A stretch of DNA of 43,722 bases, taken from positions 1 to 43,722 of the forward strand of contig JAFQHF010000049.1 of assembly GCA_017398105.1 (NCBI GenBank), read 5' to 3'. The number at the start of each line of letters is the position of its first letter. The stretch's first letter is position 1. The position numbers and the translations under genes were made by a program. Positions 5,938 through 13,935 of the stretch are shown one piece after another. The stretch comes from Oscillospiraceae bacterium. GTDB taxonomy: Bacteria > Bacillota_A > Clostridia > Oscillospirales > Oscillospiraceae. Below the pieces are notes generated by a model. The model saw nothing but the letters and a program-made list of their open reading frames with translations, ran no database searches and had not been told where the DNA came from.

Positions 5938-7068
5938 ATGAATCATCATCAGCGCTGGGTCAGTGTCTGGGGCAATGCGGTATCTGTGGCGGAGAACCGG
6001 CCTGAGCGGTACGCGAAGGATATTACCATCCGGTATCCCGTCCATGTGCCCTTCGGCGGAAGTGCTGTCCGCCTGACCTTTGACAATTACTGCGGTACGG
6101 AAGCTGTGACACTGCATAAGACAACGGTTTTTTACGGCGGTGTCTTTTATCCCGTGTACTTCGGAGGAAAACGGGAGGTGACCATCCCTGCCGGGGAGAA
6201 AGCCGTTTCCGATGCGCTGGAAGTGAAGCTGAACGAGGGAGAGATCATTCAGGTCAGCTTCTATCTGGCAGATTTTACCCTGATGCGCAGTGTGGTATTT
6301 GCCTGCGGCCCGCTGTCTGAGGGCATGTATGCCAACGGCGATGAAACGGAGAATGCCAAAATCGATATTCTGACCTCCCGGAAGACCCATTTGTTCTATT
6401 TCCTCAGCAATGTTTCCGTTCTGACGGAAAAGGAAAACCGGGCGGTCGTCTGTTACGGCGACTCCATCACCGCCCAGGACTGGCCTGACGAGCTGGCGCT
6501 GCGCTGCTTCCGGGAAGGGTATTTCAAAACCGCCATTATCCGCCGGGCAACCTCCGGTTCCCGAATTCTGCGGGAATATCACTGCCTGACGTATGAATCC
6601 TATGGCCTGATGGGCAGCAACCGGTTTGCCCACGAAGTCCCCACGGACGGCGCGGAGGCTGTCATTATTCAGCAGGGCATCAACGATATCATCCATCCCG
6701 TTGGCGAGGATGTGAATGTGTTCCGTCCCATGACGGATCTGCCCACGGTGGAGCAGCTGATCGAGGGTCTGAAGACCTACATTGCCCAGGCCCGGTCTTT
6801 CGGCTATCAGGTTTATGTGGGCACCCTGCTTCCCATGGGCGGCTGGCGCACGGATGCGCCCTTCCGGCAGGAAATGCGACACGCCTACAATGAATTTATC
6901 CGCACCACCGATTTGATCGATGGCTGCATTGACTTTGACAAGGCCCTGCGGGACCCGCAGAGACCCGACTGGTTCCTGCCGGAATACGATTCCGGCGACC
7001 ATCTGCATCCCAGTCCTGCCGGTTACCGCAGAATGGCCATGGAGATCCCGGCCCGGCTGCTGAAATAA
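5938..7068 (+). CDS. SGNH/GDSL-family hydrolase
   Basis: This 376-residue protein carries the SGNH hydrolase blocks in its C-terminal half: block I VVCYGDSIT with the catalytic Ser, block III QQGINDII (G-x-N-D), and block V GDHLHPSPAGYR with the catalytic Asp and His. The first 150 or so residues form a beta-rich accessory region. There is no signal peptide, so it is probably cytoplasmic. Related proteins deacetylate or de-esterify sugars and polysaccharide fragments; the substrate here is unknown. Start at 5938 was chosen because AGGAG at 5926-5930 is seven bases away; an ATG at 5932 is too close. A TATGAT -10 box lies at 5902-5907. Confidence 0.88.
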   Translation: MNHHQRWVSVWGNAVSVAENRPERYAKDITIRYPVHVPFGGSAVRLTFDNYCGTEAVTLHKTTVFYGGVFYPVYFGGKREVTIPAGEKAVSDALEVKLNEGEIIQVSFYLADFTLMRSVVFACGPLSEGMYANGDETENAKIDILTSRKTHLFYFLSNVSVLTEKENRAVVCYGDSITAQDWPDELALRCFREGYFKTAIIRRATSGSRILREYHCLTYESYGLMGSNRFAHEVPTDGAEAVIIQQGINDIIHPVGEDVNVFRPMTDLPTVEQLIEGLKTYIAQARSFGYQVYVGTLLPMGGWRTDAPFRQEMRHAYNEFIRTTDLIDGCIDFDKALRDPQRPDWFLPEYDSGDHLHPSPAGYRRMAMEIPARLLK

Positions 7069-7149
7069 AGCCCTGTGCGGCAGTGTTGCAAAAGCGGGCA
7101 AACTATGCTAAGATAAAAGGTAAGATTGAGAAAAACGGAGGTCAATACC

Positions 7150-8832
7150 GTGAAAAAGACACTGATAACCATTCTGGTAGTGATCGTACTGGTGCTGGCG
7201 CTGGGCATAGCGGGTATGCTGGGCTATGTGTGGTACCGGGATAACCATGTGTTCGTGGAGGGTGCGGCGTATCCCATTGCGGCGGAAATCTTTGATTTGC
7301 GTGAGGATGACATTTCCTTTGAACACTATGAGGAGCTGAAAAGCAAGCTGCCGGATGTGTATATCCTCTGGAACGTTCCCTTCCAGAACGAAAAATATGC
7401 CAGCGATACCCAGAATCTGACAGTTTCTTCCCTGACAGAGGAGGATGTGGCCATTCTGGTGGAATATTTCCCTTACCTTAAAAATGTGGATGCATCCAAA
7501 TGCGATGACTATCCTGCTTTGGAGCTGCTGAAGGCCCAGCTGCCCCAGGTGAAGGTCAGCTACACCGTTTCCCTGGGCGGCGATATGGCTTTCGAGCCGG
7601 ATGCAGATGCGCTGGTGCTGAGCGTGGGGGACTATGAACTGGAGACCATGACCCGGAATCTGATCCATCTGCCTTATGTACAGTCCATCAAGCTGAAAAT
7701 GCCGGAGCTGACGCTGGAGCAGGTGGATGCCCTGCGGGAACGCTTCCCGGAAATTGAGATCACCTGCACCGTGGAGATCCAGGGTCAGGAGTACGATACC
7801 CAGACGACTGAACTGGATCTGTCCTGGCTGTCCTCCGATGCAGTGGAGGATACGCTGGATAAGCTGACCATGCTGCCGGGTCTGACCCATGTGAAGCTGA
7901 CCGCCGATGACGGCAGCAACAACCTGACCAAGGTGGATGTCAGGAAACTGATGGAAGCCCTGCCTCAGGTGGCCTTTGATTACAGCTTTGATTTCTATGG
8001 TGAAAAGGTCTCCACCGCCAGTGAGGAGATCGTTCTGAAAAACGTGAAGATCGGGGACGAGGGCGAGGAGGAGATCCGTCAGGCACTGGATCTTCTGATC
8101 AACTGCAAGCGCTTCGTTCTGGACAGCTGCGGCGTATCCAACGAGGTCATGGCCAAGATCCGGGATGACTACCGGGAGCAGACCAAGGTGGTCTGGCGGG
8201 TCAAGTTCGGCAAGGGCAGCAGCCTGACCGATGCGGAGATCATCCGCGCCGTCTATGATCTGGTGGACAGCAACTGCGCAAACCTGGTCTACTGCGAGGA
8301 TGCCCGGTATATGGACATCGGTCACAATGAGTTCCTGGATACCTGCGAATTTGTCTCCGGTATGGTCAGTCTGGAATATGTCATCATTTCCGGCTCTCCC
8401 ATCAAGGATCTGACGCCCTTCAGCAACTGCAAGAAGCTGAAGGTGCTGGAGGCGGCCTTCTGCGAGTATATCTATGATGCTACCCCCCTGGCCCAGTGCG
8501 ACAGCCTGGAGATGCTGAACATCAGCAATACCCACATCACCGACCTGTCTCCTCTGGACAACCTGAATCTGACCCACCTGTGTGCCAAGATGAACCCCTC
8601 CGGTGTCAGCCGCGTATCGGTTGAAGAACAGGAGCGCTTCATGGCACAGCATCCCGACTGCTGGGCGACCTTCACCGGTTCCCAGCCCTATGGTCCCGGC
8701 TGGCGCTATACCGAGGACAATAAGGATATGCTGCCCTGGTATGCAGAGATCAGCTATGAATTCCGCTACGATATCTACCCTGCAACCCCCAACCATGTGG
8801 GCTGGTACACAGGTTCCCGCACCGACAAGTAA
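7150..8832 (+). CDS. Membrane-anchored repeat / leucine-rich repeat protein
   Basis: The 560-residue protein starts with GTG, backed by CGGAGG at 7136-7141. It has one N-terminal transmembrane anchor (residues 5-27) and no further membrane segment, so the rest is outside. From residue 65 to about 355 there is a degenerate repeat of about 68 residues, each unit opening with a pattern like [14 protein letters not shown] (near residues 67, 131, 199, 271 and 342) and continuing into a helix-and-strand section resembling the concave face of an LRR. Residues 390-475 form true leucine-rich repeats ([20 protein letters not shown]). The last 80 residues are aromatic-rich and not recognised. It probably binds a ligand at the cell surface. 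RidA follows 26 bp later. Confidence 0.7.
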   Translation: MKKTLITILVVIVLVLALGIAGMLGYVWYRDNHVFVEGAAYPIAAEIFDLREDDISFEHYEELKSKLPDVYILWNVPFQNEKYASDTQNLTVSSLTEEDVAILVEYFPYLKNVDASKCDDYPALELLKAQLPQVKVSYTVSLGGDMAFEPDADALVLSVGDYELETMTRNLIHLPYVQSIKLKMPELTLEQVDALRERFPEIEITCTVEIQGQEYDTQTTELDLSWLSSDAVEDTLDKLTMLPGLTHVKLTADDGSNNLTKVDVRKLMEALPQVAFDYSFDFYGEKVSTASEEIVLKNVKIGDEGEEEIRQALDLLINCKRFVLDSCGVSNEVMAKIRDDYREQTKVVWRVKFGKGSSLTDAEIIRAVYDLVDSNCANLVYCEDARYMDIGHNEFLDTCEFVSGMVSLEYVIISGSPIKDLTPFSNCKKLKVLEAAFCEYIYDATPLAQCDSLEMLNISNTHITDLSPLDNLNLTHLCAKMNPSGVSRVSVEEQERFMAQHPDCWATFTGSQPYGPGWRYTEDNKDMLPWYAEISYEFRYDIYPATPNHVGWYTGSRTDK

Positions 8833-8858
8833 TTTATTTCTGCAAAGGAGTCAATCAT

Positions 8859-9236
8859 ATGAACAAGATTATCCAGACCCCCAATGCCCCCGCTGCCATC
8901 GGCCCCTACTCTCAGGCTGTTCAGGCCGGCAATATGCTCTTTGTTTCCGGTCAGATCCCCATTGATCCCGCTACCGGTGCTTTCGCCGGTGAGGACATCG
9001 TTACCCAGTCCCGCCAGTCTCTGACCAATGTCAAGAACATTCTGGAAGCCGCCGGCTACACCCTGGCAGATGTGGTCAAGACCACTGTGCTGCTGGCTGA
9101 CATCGCCGATTTTGCCGCTATGAATGCGGTCTATGCGGAGTTCTTCAGGGAGAACTGCCCCGCCCGGGCCTGCTTCGCCGTAAGAGATCTGCCAAAGGGT
9201 GCCCTGGTGGAAATCGAAGCCATTGCCAACAAATAA
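8859..9236 (+). CDS. ridA: RidA family reactive intermediate (imine) deaminase
   Basis: This 125-residue protein is RidA/Yjg[17 protein letters not shown] at the N-terminus, [14 protein letters not shown], and the substrate-binding Arg in [17 protein letters not shown] followed by EIEAIA. It hydrolyses 2-aminoacrylate and similar enamine/imine products of PLP enzymes in the cytoplasm, protecting other PLP enzymes. AAAGGAG precedes the ATG at good spacing. It is the last gene of the plus-strand run and ends at a clear terminator. Confidence 0.95.
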   Translation: MNKIIQTPNAPAAIGPYSQAVQAGNMLFVSGQIPIDPATGAFAGEDIVTQSRQSLTNVKNILEAAGYTLADVVKTTVLLADIADFAAMNAVYAEFFRENCPARACFAVRDLPKGALVEIEAIANK

Positions 9237-9243
9237 AAAACGG

Positions 9244-9271
9244 AAGCGGAGGGATTTTCCCTCCGCTTTTT
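9244..9271 (+). terminator. Terminator of ridA
   Basis: AAGCGGAGGGA (9244-9254) pairs with TCCCTCCGCTT (9258-9268), with a T-run after it; it separates ridA from the convergent NuoE-like gene. Confidence 0.88.
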
Positions 9272-9278
9272 CTGCATA

Positions 9279-9713
9279 TTACAAATTTTCTGTCAGCTTT
9301 TTCAGCAGATCAGCATCCGCCCGGTGATACAGCGTTCCGTCCCATTTGAGATTGGGGCCCTTGCCGCACATGCGCATGCAGGGCATGTATTTTAGGGTGA
9401 TTTTTCCGCCGGATGCTTTGGCCAGGGTTTCTGCCTGACGGGCCAGGGCTGTGTGTCTGCCGCAGTTGGGGCCGGCGCACAATTCCAGACAGTGAATATC
9501 CTCCAGGCGAAGACTGGGAATACGCCGGATAAGGGCGAGCAGCAGGGTTTCCCGGATGCCGCAGGCTTCCGCCGTTATGGGTAGGATATATTTGGGAATG
9601 CGGCCGCCGTTTTCCTGCTGGATTTCCCGCAGCAGGCTGATCAGCGCCGTTTGATCCGCAGGCGCACCCTGCGTTTTGTAATAGGAAATGGCTTCCTCAA
9701 GATTCCAGCTCAT
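9279..9713 (-). CDS. Stand-alone NuoE-like [2Fe-2S] thioredoxin-fold protein
   Basis: The 144-residue protein matches the 24-kDa subunit family of complex I and of electron-bifurcating hydrogenases. Its four cluster ligands are C-x4-C in CAGPNC and C-x3-C in CMRMC, spaced about 30 residues apart. A small helical part (residues 1-65) precedes them, as in NuoE/HndA. There is no NuoF or hydrogenase subunit near it, so it may serve another oxidoreductase or act as a [2Fe-2S] ferredoxin. It is the last gene in a run with the cupin (6-bp gap) and EcsC genes. No clear ribosome binding site, which suggests coupling to the cupin gene. Confidence 0.85.
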   Translation of the reverse strand: MSWNLEEAISYYKTQGAPADQTALISLLREIQQENGGRIPKYILPITAEACGIRETLLLALIRRIPSLRLEDIHCLELCAGPNCGRHTALARQAETLAKASGGKITLKYMPCMRMCGKGPNLKWDGTLYHRADADLLKKLTENL

Positions 9714-9719
9714 ACTTTG

Positions 9720-10058
9720 TTACACAAAATCCTTCCGCATGGGTGTAAAAACATCCAGTACGATACCCGCTTCCAGACATTTGCAGCCGTGGGGAACATT
9801 GCTGGCCAGCATCATGGAATCTCCCTTCTTCACCCGTCTGACCTCTCCGGCGATCTCAAAGTCGAATATGCCTTCCACTACGTAGGCAATCTGGGTATGC
9901 ACATGGCTGTGCAGCGGGGCGATCGCACCCTTCGCAAAGGAGTTTTCCACCGTCATGATCTCCTCATTGTAAGCCATCACCCGGCGGGTCAGGCCATTTC
10001 CTGCATCCTGAGGAACTGCATCCTGCCAGAATGCGAACTGCTGTCCTTTTTCAATCAT
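9720..10058 (-). CDS. Small single-domain cupin protein
   Basis: The 112-residue protein is a one-domain cupin. The metal site motif 1 is HSHVHTQIAYVVEG (two His and a Gln where Glu is usual) and motif 2 is PHGCKC with the third His. Small cupins of this kind bind Fe, Mn or Zn and act as sensors, isomerases or dioxygenases; the substrate cannot be told. GGAGG lies at good spacing before the ATG, inside the end of the EcsC gene, which it overlaps by 8 bp. Confidence 0.85.
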   Translation of the reverse strand: MIEKGQQFAFWQDAVPQDAGNGLTRRVMAYNEEIMTVENSFAKGAIAPLHSHVHTQIAYVVEGIFDFEIAGEVRRVKKGDSMMLASNVPHGCKCLEAGIVLDVFTPMRKDFV

Positions 10059-10869
10059 ATTCTTTCCTCCTTGTTTGTAGGTTCAATTGCTTCAGCAGAT
10101 ACCGCTTCCGGTATTTCAGCTGTACATAATTCAGTACCCGCTTATAATAAATAGGATTCCCCAGACCGCCCACCAGTCCCACAACGGGAAGCCCCTGGAT
10201 GAATTTCAGAAGAAGCATATCCATGGCGAACACCGAAGCGGTTTCCCGGATTTGCTCTTCCAGGATTTCTCCGGAAACCTGGCTGGGAGGTTCCGCTATC
10301 AGACTGTCGATCATATCATCCCATTCCGAACGCTCCTGACCCGTAATCAGGGAAGCTGCCATCATATTCAGGATGATGTACTGCTCTTCCGGGGCATCAT
10401 AATCATATCCGTAGTTCAGAACCGTTTCATACACACCCTTCAGCATGGTGCTGATGAACAGAACGATATCCGGCATACCGATCCCCAGCGCACCCAGCGC
10501 CAGTCCTTCGGCTGTGGTGACGACCATGTTTATGCTGTCGGAGCGTTTGGCGCTTTTGGACATGGACTTCAGCTCTTTGCGTCCGCCTTTCAGCTGAACC
10601 GCATAATCCCGGATGGAATGGTCGTTTTTGATGGTTTCCTTATCGTAGCTTTTCTCAATGATCCCCCGGCCCTGATTGAACACCAGAGAGAATCCCTTAC
10701 AGAAGGTGCTTTCCAGCCCGGTATAGACCTTTTTGGGGATTTTATTTCCCAGAAGATTTTTCCAGGCAGGCTGCTTGGCGCTGACAAAGGCCTTCTGCAG
10801 CTTTTTCTCCTGCTTCCCGACGGCCTGAAGCTCTTTTTGCAGTGCTTTTTCCCGTTTCTTTTCCATCAT
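10051..10869 (-). CDS. EcsC family protein
   Basis: The 272-residue protein resembles the EcsC family named after the third gene of the Bacillus ecs ABC transporter locus. The N-terminal 40 residues are charged and helical. Conserved-looking stretches are AEGLALGALGIGMPDIVLFI (about 120-139) and LKFIQGLPVVGLVGGLGNPI (about 227-246), each hydrophobic enough to associate with the membrane. Biochemical role of the family is not established. No ecsAB genes are nearby. Two adjacent ATG codons are possible starts (10869 or 10866); AAAGG fits the second slightly better. Confidence 0.75.
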   Translation of the reverse strand: MMEKKREKALQKELQAVGKQEKKLQKAFVSAKQPAWKNLLGNKIPKKVYTGLESTFCKGFSLVFNQGRGIIEKSYDKETIKNDHSIRDYAVQLKGGRKELKSMSKSAKRSDSINMVVTTAEGLALGALGIGMPDIVLFISTMLKGVYETVLNYGYDYDAPEEQYIILNMMAASLITGQERSEWDDMIDSLIAEPPSQVSGEILEEQIRETASVFAMDMLLLKFIQGLPVVGLVGGLGNPIYYKRVLNYVQLKYRKRYLLKQLNLQTRRKEYD

Positions 10870-10971
10870 GCCACCTTTCCTATAGTTGGTTCCCAGAAAG
10901 ACGTTCTTTTATTCACGGTTTTGCTTGCAGACCCGTTCAAAGCTGCAGCAGGGAACCGTGCCGGATGCAAA

Positions 10972-11000
10972 ACAGGCTCCCGAAATGAACGGGAGCCTGT
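10972..11000 (-). terminator. Terminator of the transketolase pair
   Basis: ACAGGCTCCCG (10972-10982) pairs with CGGGAGCCTGT (10990-11000), loop AAATGAA, followed on the minus strand by TTTT. Confidence 0.85.
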
Positions 11001-11008
11001 ATGATTTC

Positions 11009-11950
11009 TTACTTGCCCAGGAATTCCTGAGTGACCTTTACGATATTGTCAGCGCACAGGCCGAACTCACGCAGAACCTCGTAAGCAGGGCCGGAGAAGC
11101 CGAACTGGTCATTGACACCCATCCGCTTGACGGGGGTGGGGCAGGTCTCGGACAGGAAGCTGCACACAGCTTCGCCCAGGCCGCCGATAATGGAATGCTC
11201 TTCGCAGGTGATGATCTTGCCGCACTCCTTGGCTGCCTTCAGAACCAGCTCTTCGTCCAGAGGCTTGATGGTGGACATGTTGATGATCCGGGCATTGATG
11301 CCCAGCTGGGCCAGCTTTTCACCGGCCTGGACTGCTTCGTAAACCATCAGACCGTTGGCAATGATGGCAATGTCAGTGCCGTCGCGCATGACTTCACCCT
11401 TGCCGATTTCGAACTTGAAGCCTTCCTCGTGGAACACGGGGACAGCCAGACGGCCCATACGCAGGTAAACGGGGCCCTGATACTCATAAGCAGCCTTGGT
11501 AGCAGCTTCGGCTTCCACACCGTCAGCAGGGCAGATGACCACCATGCCGGGGATGGAGCGCATCAGAGCGAAGTCTTCACAGCACTGATGGCTGGCGCCG
11601 TCTTCACCGACGGACAGACCGCCGTGGGAAGCGCCGATCTTGACGTTCAGACGGGTATAGCCGATGGAGTTGCGGATCTGCTCATAGGCACGGCCGGAGG
11701 CGAACATGGCGAAGGAGGAGGCGAAGGGGGTCATGCCGGAAGCGGCCAGACCTGCTGCCACACACATCATATCAGCCTCTGCGATGCCGCAGTTGAAGTG
11801 ACGGTCGGGATATGCCTTGCCGAACATGCCGGTCTTGGTGGAGCCGGCCAGGTCAGCATCCAGAACTACGATGTCATCGTGCTCCTTGCCCAGTTCCACG
11901 AGGGCCTTGCCGTAGCCTTCACGGGTGGCCATCTTTTTGATCTCTGCCAT
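11009..11950 (-). CDS. Transketolase, C-terminal subunit
   Basis: The 313-residue protein corresponds to the pyrimidine-binding and C-terminal domains of transketolase: RHFNCGIAEADMMCVAAGLA carries the catalytic Glu that activates thiamine diphosphate, and ASHGGLSVGEDGASHQ and TCEEHSIIGGLGEAV are typical. With the N-terminal subunit encoded just upstream (one base between stop and start) it forms the split enzyme used in many Clostridia for the non-oxidative pentose phosphate pathway. Full length for such a half. Confidence 0.93.
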   Translation of the reverse strand: MAEIKKMATREGYGKALVELGKEHDDIVVLDADLAGSTKTGMFGKAYPDRHFNCGIAEADMMCVAAGLAASGMTPFASSFAMFASGRAYEQIRNSIGYTRLNVKIGASHGGLSVGEDGASHQCCEDFALMRSIPGMVVICPADGVEAEAATKAAYEYQGPVYLRMGRLAVPVFHEEGFKFEIGKGEVMRDGTDIAIIANGLMVYEAVQAGEKLAQLGINARIINMSTIKPLDEELVLKAAKECGKIITCEEHSIIGGLGEAVCSFLSETCPTPVKRMGVNDQFGFSGPAYEVLREFGLCADNIVKVTQEFLGK

Positions 11951-11951
11951 C

Positions 11952-12797
11952 TTACATGCCCTCCAGTTCTTCCAGTTTCTTGTTCAGCTCTGCCATTGCC
12001 TGCTCATACTGGGCATCGTTGGGTGCCACGCCGTGCCAGCCGGCTTCGTTTTCCATGAAGGAAACATCCTTGCCCTTGACGGTGGTCATGATGATGGCGC
12101 TGGGCTTGCCGGTAACGGTCTTGGCGTGCTCCATGGCGGCTTCGATCTGGTCGAAGTCGTGGCCGTCAATGCACTGAACATCAAAGCCGAAGGCTTCCAG
12201 CTTGGCATCAATGGGGTAGGGGCTCATGACCTTGGCAACATCGCCGTCGATCTGCAGGCCGTTGTTGTCGATAATCACGCACAGGTTATCCAGATGGTAG
12301 TGGCTTGCGAACATGCATGCCTCCCAGACCTGGCCCTCCTGGATCTCGCCGTCACCCAGCAGGGTGTAGACCCGCAGAGACTGCTTCTTGACCTTGGCGG
12401 CCAGAGCCATGCCGCAGGCAGTGGAAATGCCCTGGCCCAGAGAGCCGGTGGACATATCAACGCCGGGAACGGAGTTCATGTTGGGGTGGCCCTGCAGGTA
12501 GCTGCCGACCTTACGCAGCTGGATCAGATCTTCCACAGGGAAGAAGCCGCGGTGTGCCAGGGCGGCGTACAGGCCGGGGGCGCAGTGACCCTTGGAGAGA
12601 ACAAAGCGGTCACGGTCAGCCCAATGGGGATTCTTGGGATCAACATTCAGTTCTTTGTTATACAGATAGGTAAATATCTCCGCAGCGGACATACTGCCGC
12701 CGGGGTGGCCGCACTTGGCTGCATGGGTACTCTCGATGATGCCCATGCGAACCTTGCAGGCAGTGATCTGCAGCTGCTTCTTTTCCTGGGATGTCAT
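11952..12797 (-). CDS. Transketolase, N-terminal subunit
   Basis: The 281-residue protein is the thiamine diphosphate-binding half of transketolase. It shows KCGHPGGSMSAAEIFTYLY, DRFVLSKGHCAPGLYAAL, and the cofactor motif GDGEIQEGQVWEA-x-N type (here GDGEIQEG followed by the Mg-binding Asn region IIDNNGLQ). It is first in the two-gene operon and has a strong own promoter. AGGAGG precedes the ATG. It pairs with the following gene to transfer two-carbon units between sugar phosphates. Confidence 0.94.
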   Translation of the reverse strand: MTSQEKKQLQITACKVRMGIIESTHAAKCGHPGGSMSAAEIFTYLYNKELNVDPKNPHWADRDRFVLSKGHCAPGLYAALAHRGFFPVEDLIQLRKVGSYLQGHPNMNSVPGVDMSTGSLGQGISTACGMALAAKVKKQSLRVYTLLGDGEIQEGQVWEACMFASHYHLDNLCVIIDNNGLQIDGDVAKVMSPYPIDAKLEAFGFDVQCIDGHDFDQIEAAMEHAKTVTGKPSAIIMTTVKGKDVSFMENEAGWHGVAPNDAQYEQAMAELNKKLEELEGM

Positions 12798-12859
12798 AGG
12801 GTCCTCCTTGAAATTTATAGAATGCGGGATACCGCCATAGTTTCGCTAGTATACGCTAT

Positions 12860-12889
12860 ATTATACATGGTTTCGATGGCTTTTGTCAA
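12860..12889 (-). promoter_or_regulatory. Promoter of the transketolase operon
   Basis: TTGACA (12884-12889) and a consensus TATAAT (12860-12865) on the minus strand, 18 bp apart. Confidence 0.85.
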
Positions 12890-12903
12890 CTGTATGACCG
12901 ACA

Positions 12904-12933
12904 AAAAGGGCACGGCAATTGCCGCGCCCTTTT
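12904..12933 (-). terminator. Terminator of the Lgt-like operon
   Basis: AAAAGGGC/GCCCTTTT with an inner CGGC/GCCG stem and one mismatch; minus-strand T-run follows. It ends three bases before the stop of the Lgt-like gene and 15 bp from the next promoter. Confidence 0.8.
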
Positions 12934-12935
12934 GT

Positions 12936-13931
12936 TCATCCTAGCATATGATTCTTTTTTCTTTCTGCTGCAACAGCCAGTCCGCGGATCAGCAGGGTCA
13001 GCGCAATCACGGCCATCAGGCAGATACTCATGACGCTGTAGGCAAACAGTGCCTCGTTGCCCCGGCGCTGGACATAGTATTCCATAAAGCCGCCGCAGCC
13101 AATGCCTGCCGCGATGAGCGTCCATAGCGGCACCTGCCAGACTTTGAAGCCCCGTGCCTTCACAAGGCGGACGGAGTACAGCACGATCGCCAGTCCCAGT
13201 CCCAGAGCACCCAGCACCTGCACAACGCTGACAAAGCCGTTGCTGCGGAAGAACAGGGAGTCATACCGGGTGCTGTCCAGTACGACCTGAGAGGAGCCGT
13301 AAATCATCAGAAACAGCAGGGTGGTATCGCCGTCCTTCAGATCATCCCGGGTGCCGTTGACGTAGAATACCGCCAGAATCAGGAACAAAACCGCTGCCAC
13401 CATGGCCTGAATGACGAAGGTAGCCAGCCGGTATTCCACGGCACCGGAAACGGCGTTGGTCACGGGATAGGCAAAAGGAAGACTGTGGAAGGTTTCCAGA
13501 ACATTGCCCCGGTCAGAGGCATTGAAGAAGGAGGCCAGACGGCCCACAGCGATGCCTGCGCAGCCAGCAATGCACATGCAGTCCAGCATTTCCGGCAGGC
13601 TCCGGTGCAGGCGGATCAGCCGCAGCAGTGCCGCCGTCAGGAAGCAGCCCAGGAACACACCCATCAGGGCATAACCGCCGGAGGTGTAGTTCGTCATGGC
13701 AGCGGAGAAGCTTTCGTAGCTGTCGGCACGGCAGTACCAGTGGAAGAACCGGGCAAACACCAGACCCATCACAATGGCAATGGGCACCGCTGTGAAGCCT
13801 GCCACCGCATTGCCGCCCTTGCCGATGTAGAAGGACAGAAAGAAGCAGATGGCAACCAGTGCACCCAGAGTCAGAACAATGGAATTCCAGTAGATAAACC
13901 GGTCGCCCATCACAAATGCAAGCTTGTCCAT
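12936..13931 (-). CDS. Degenerate Lgt-like polytopic membrane protein
   Basis: The 331-residue protein has about eight hydrophobic segments and resembles prolipoprotein diacylglyceryl transferase: YTSGGYALMGVFLGCF aligns with the Lgt region containing H-G-G-L, and GCAGIAVGRLASFFNASDRG aligns with G-R-x-G-N-F-x-N-G-E. The catalytic His, and the Asn and Glu after the Gly-Arg pair, are not conserved here, although the Arg is. It is therefore probably not an active Lgt but a relative with a changed role. The start at 13931 has GGAGG ahead of it and sits 4 bp after the glycosidase gene. The family link is inferred by eye. Confidence 0.6.
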   Translation of the reverse strand: MDKLAFVMGDRFIYWNSIVLTLGALVAICFFLSFYIGKGGNAVAGFTAVPIAIVMGLVFARFFHWYCRADSYESFSAAMTNYTSGGYALMGVFLGCFLTAALLRLIRLHRSLPEMLDCMCIAGCAGIAVGRLASFFNASDRGNVLETFHSLPFAYPVTNAVSGAVEYRLATFVIQAMVAAVLFLILAVFYVNGTRDDLKDGDTTLLFLMIYGSSQVVLDSTRYDSLFFRSNGFVSVVQVLGALGLGLAIVLYSVRLVKARGFKVWQVPLWTLIAAGIGCGGFMEYYVQRRGNEALFAYSVMSICLMAVIALTLLIRGLAVAAERKKNHMLG

Positions 13932-13935
13932 GGTC

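Noticed and set aside
7108..8796. 562-codon minus-strand open frame
   Set aside because: Antisense of the repeat/LRR protein, whose anchor, ribosome binding site and repeats are clear.
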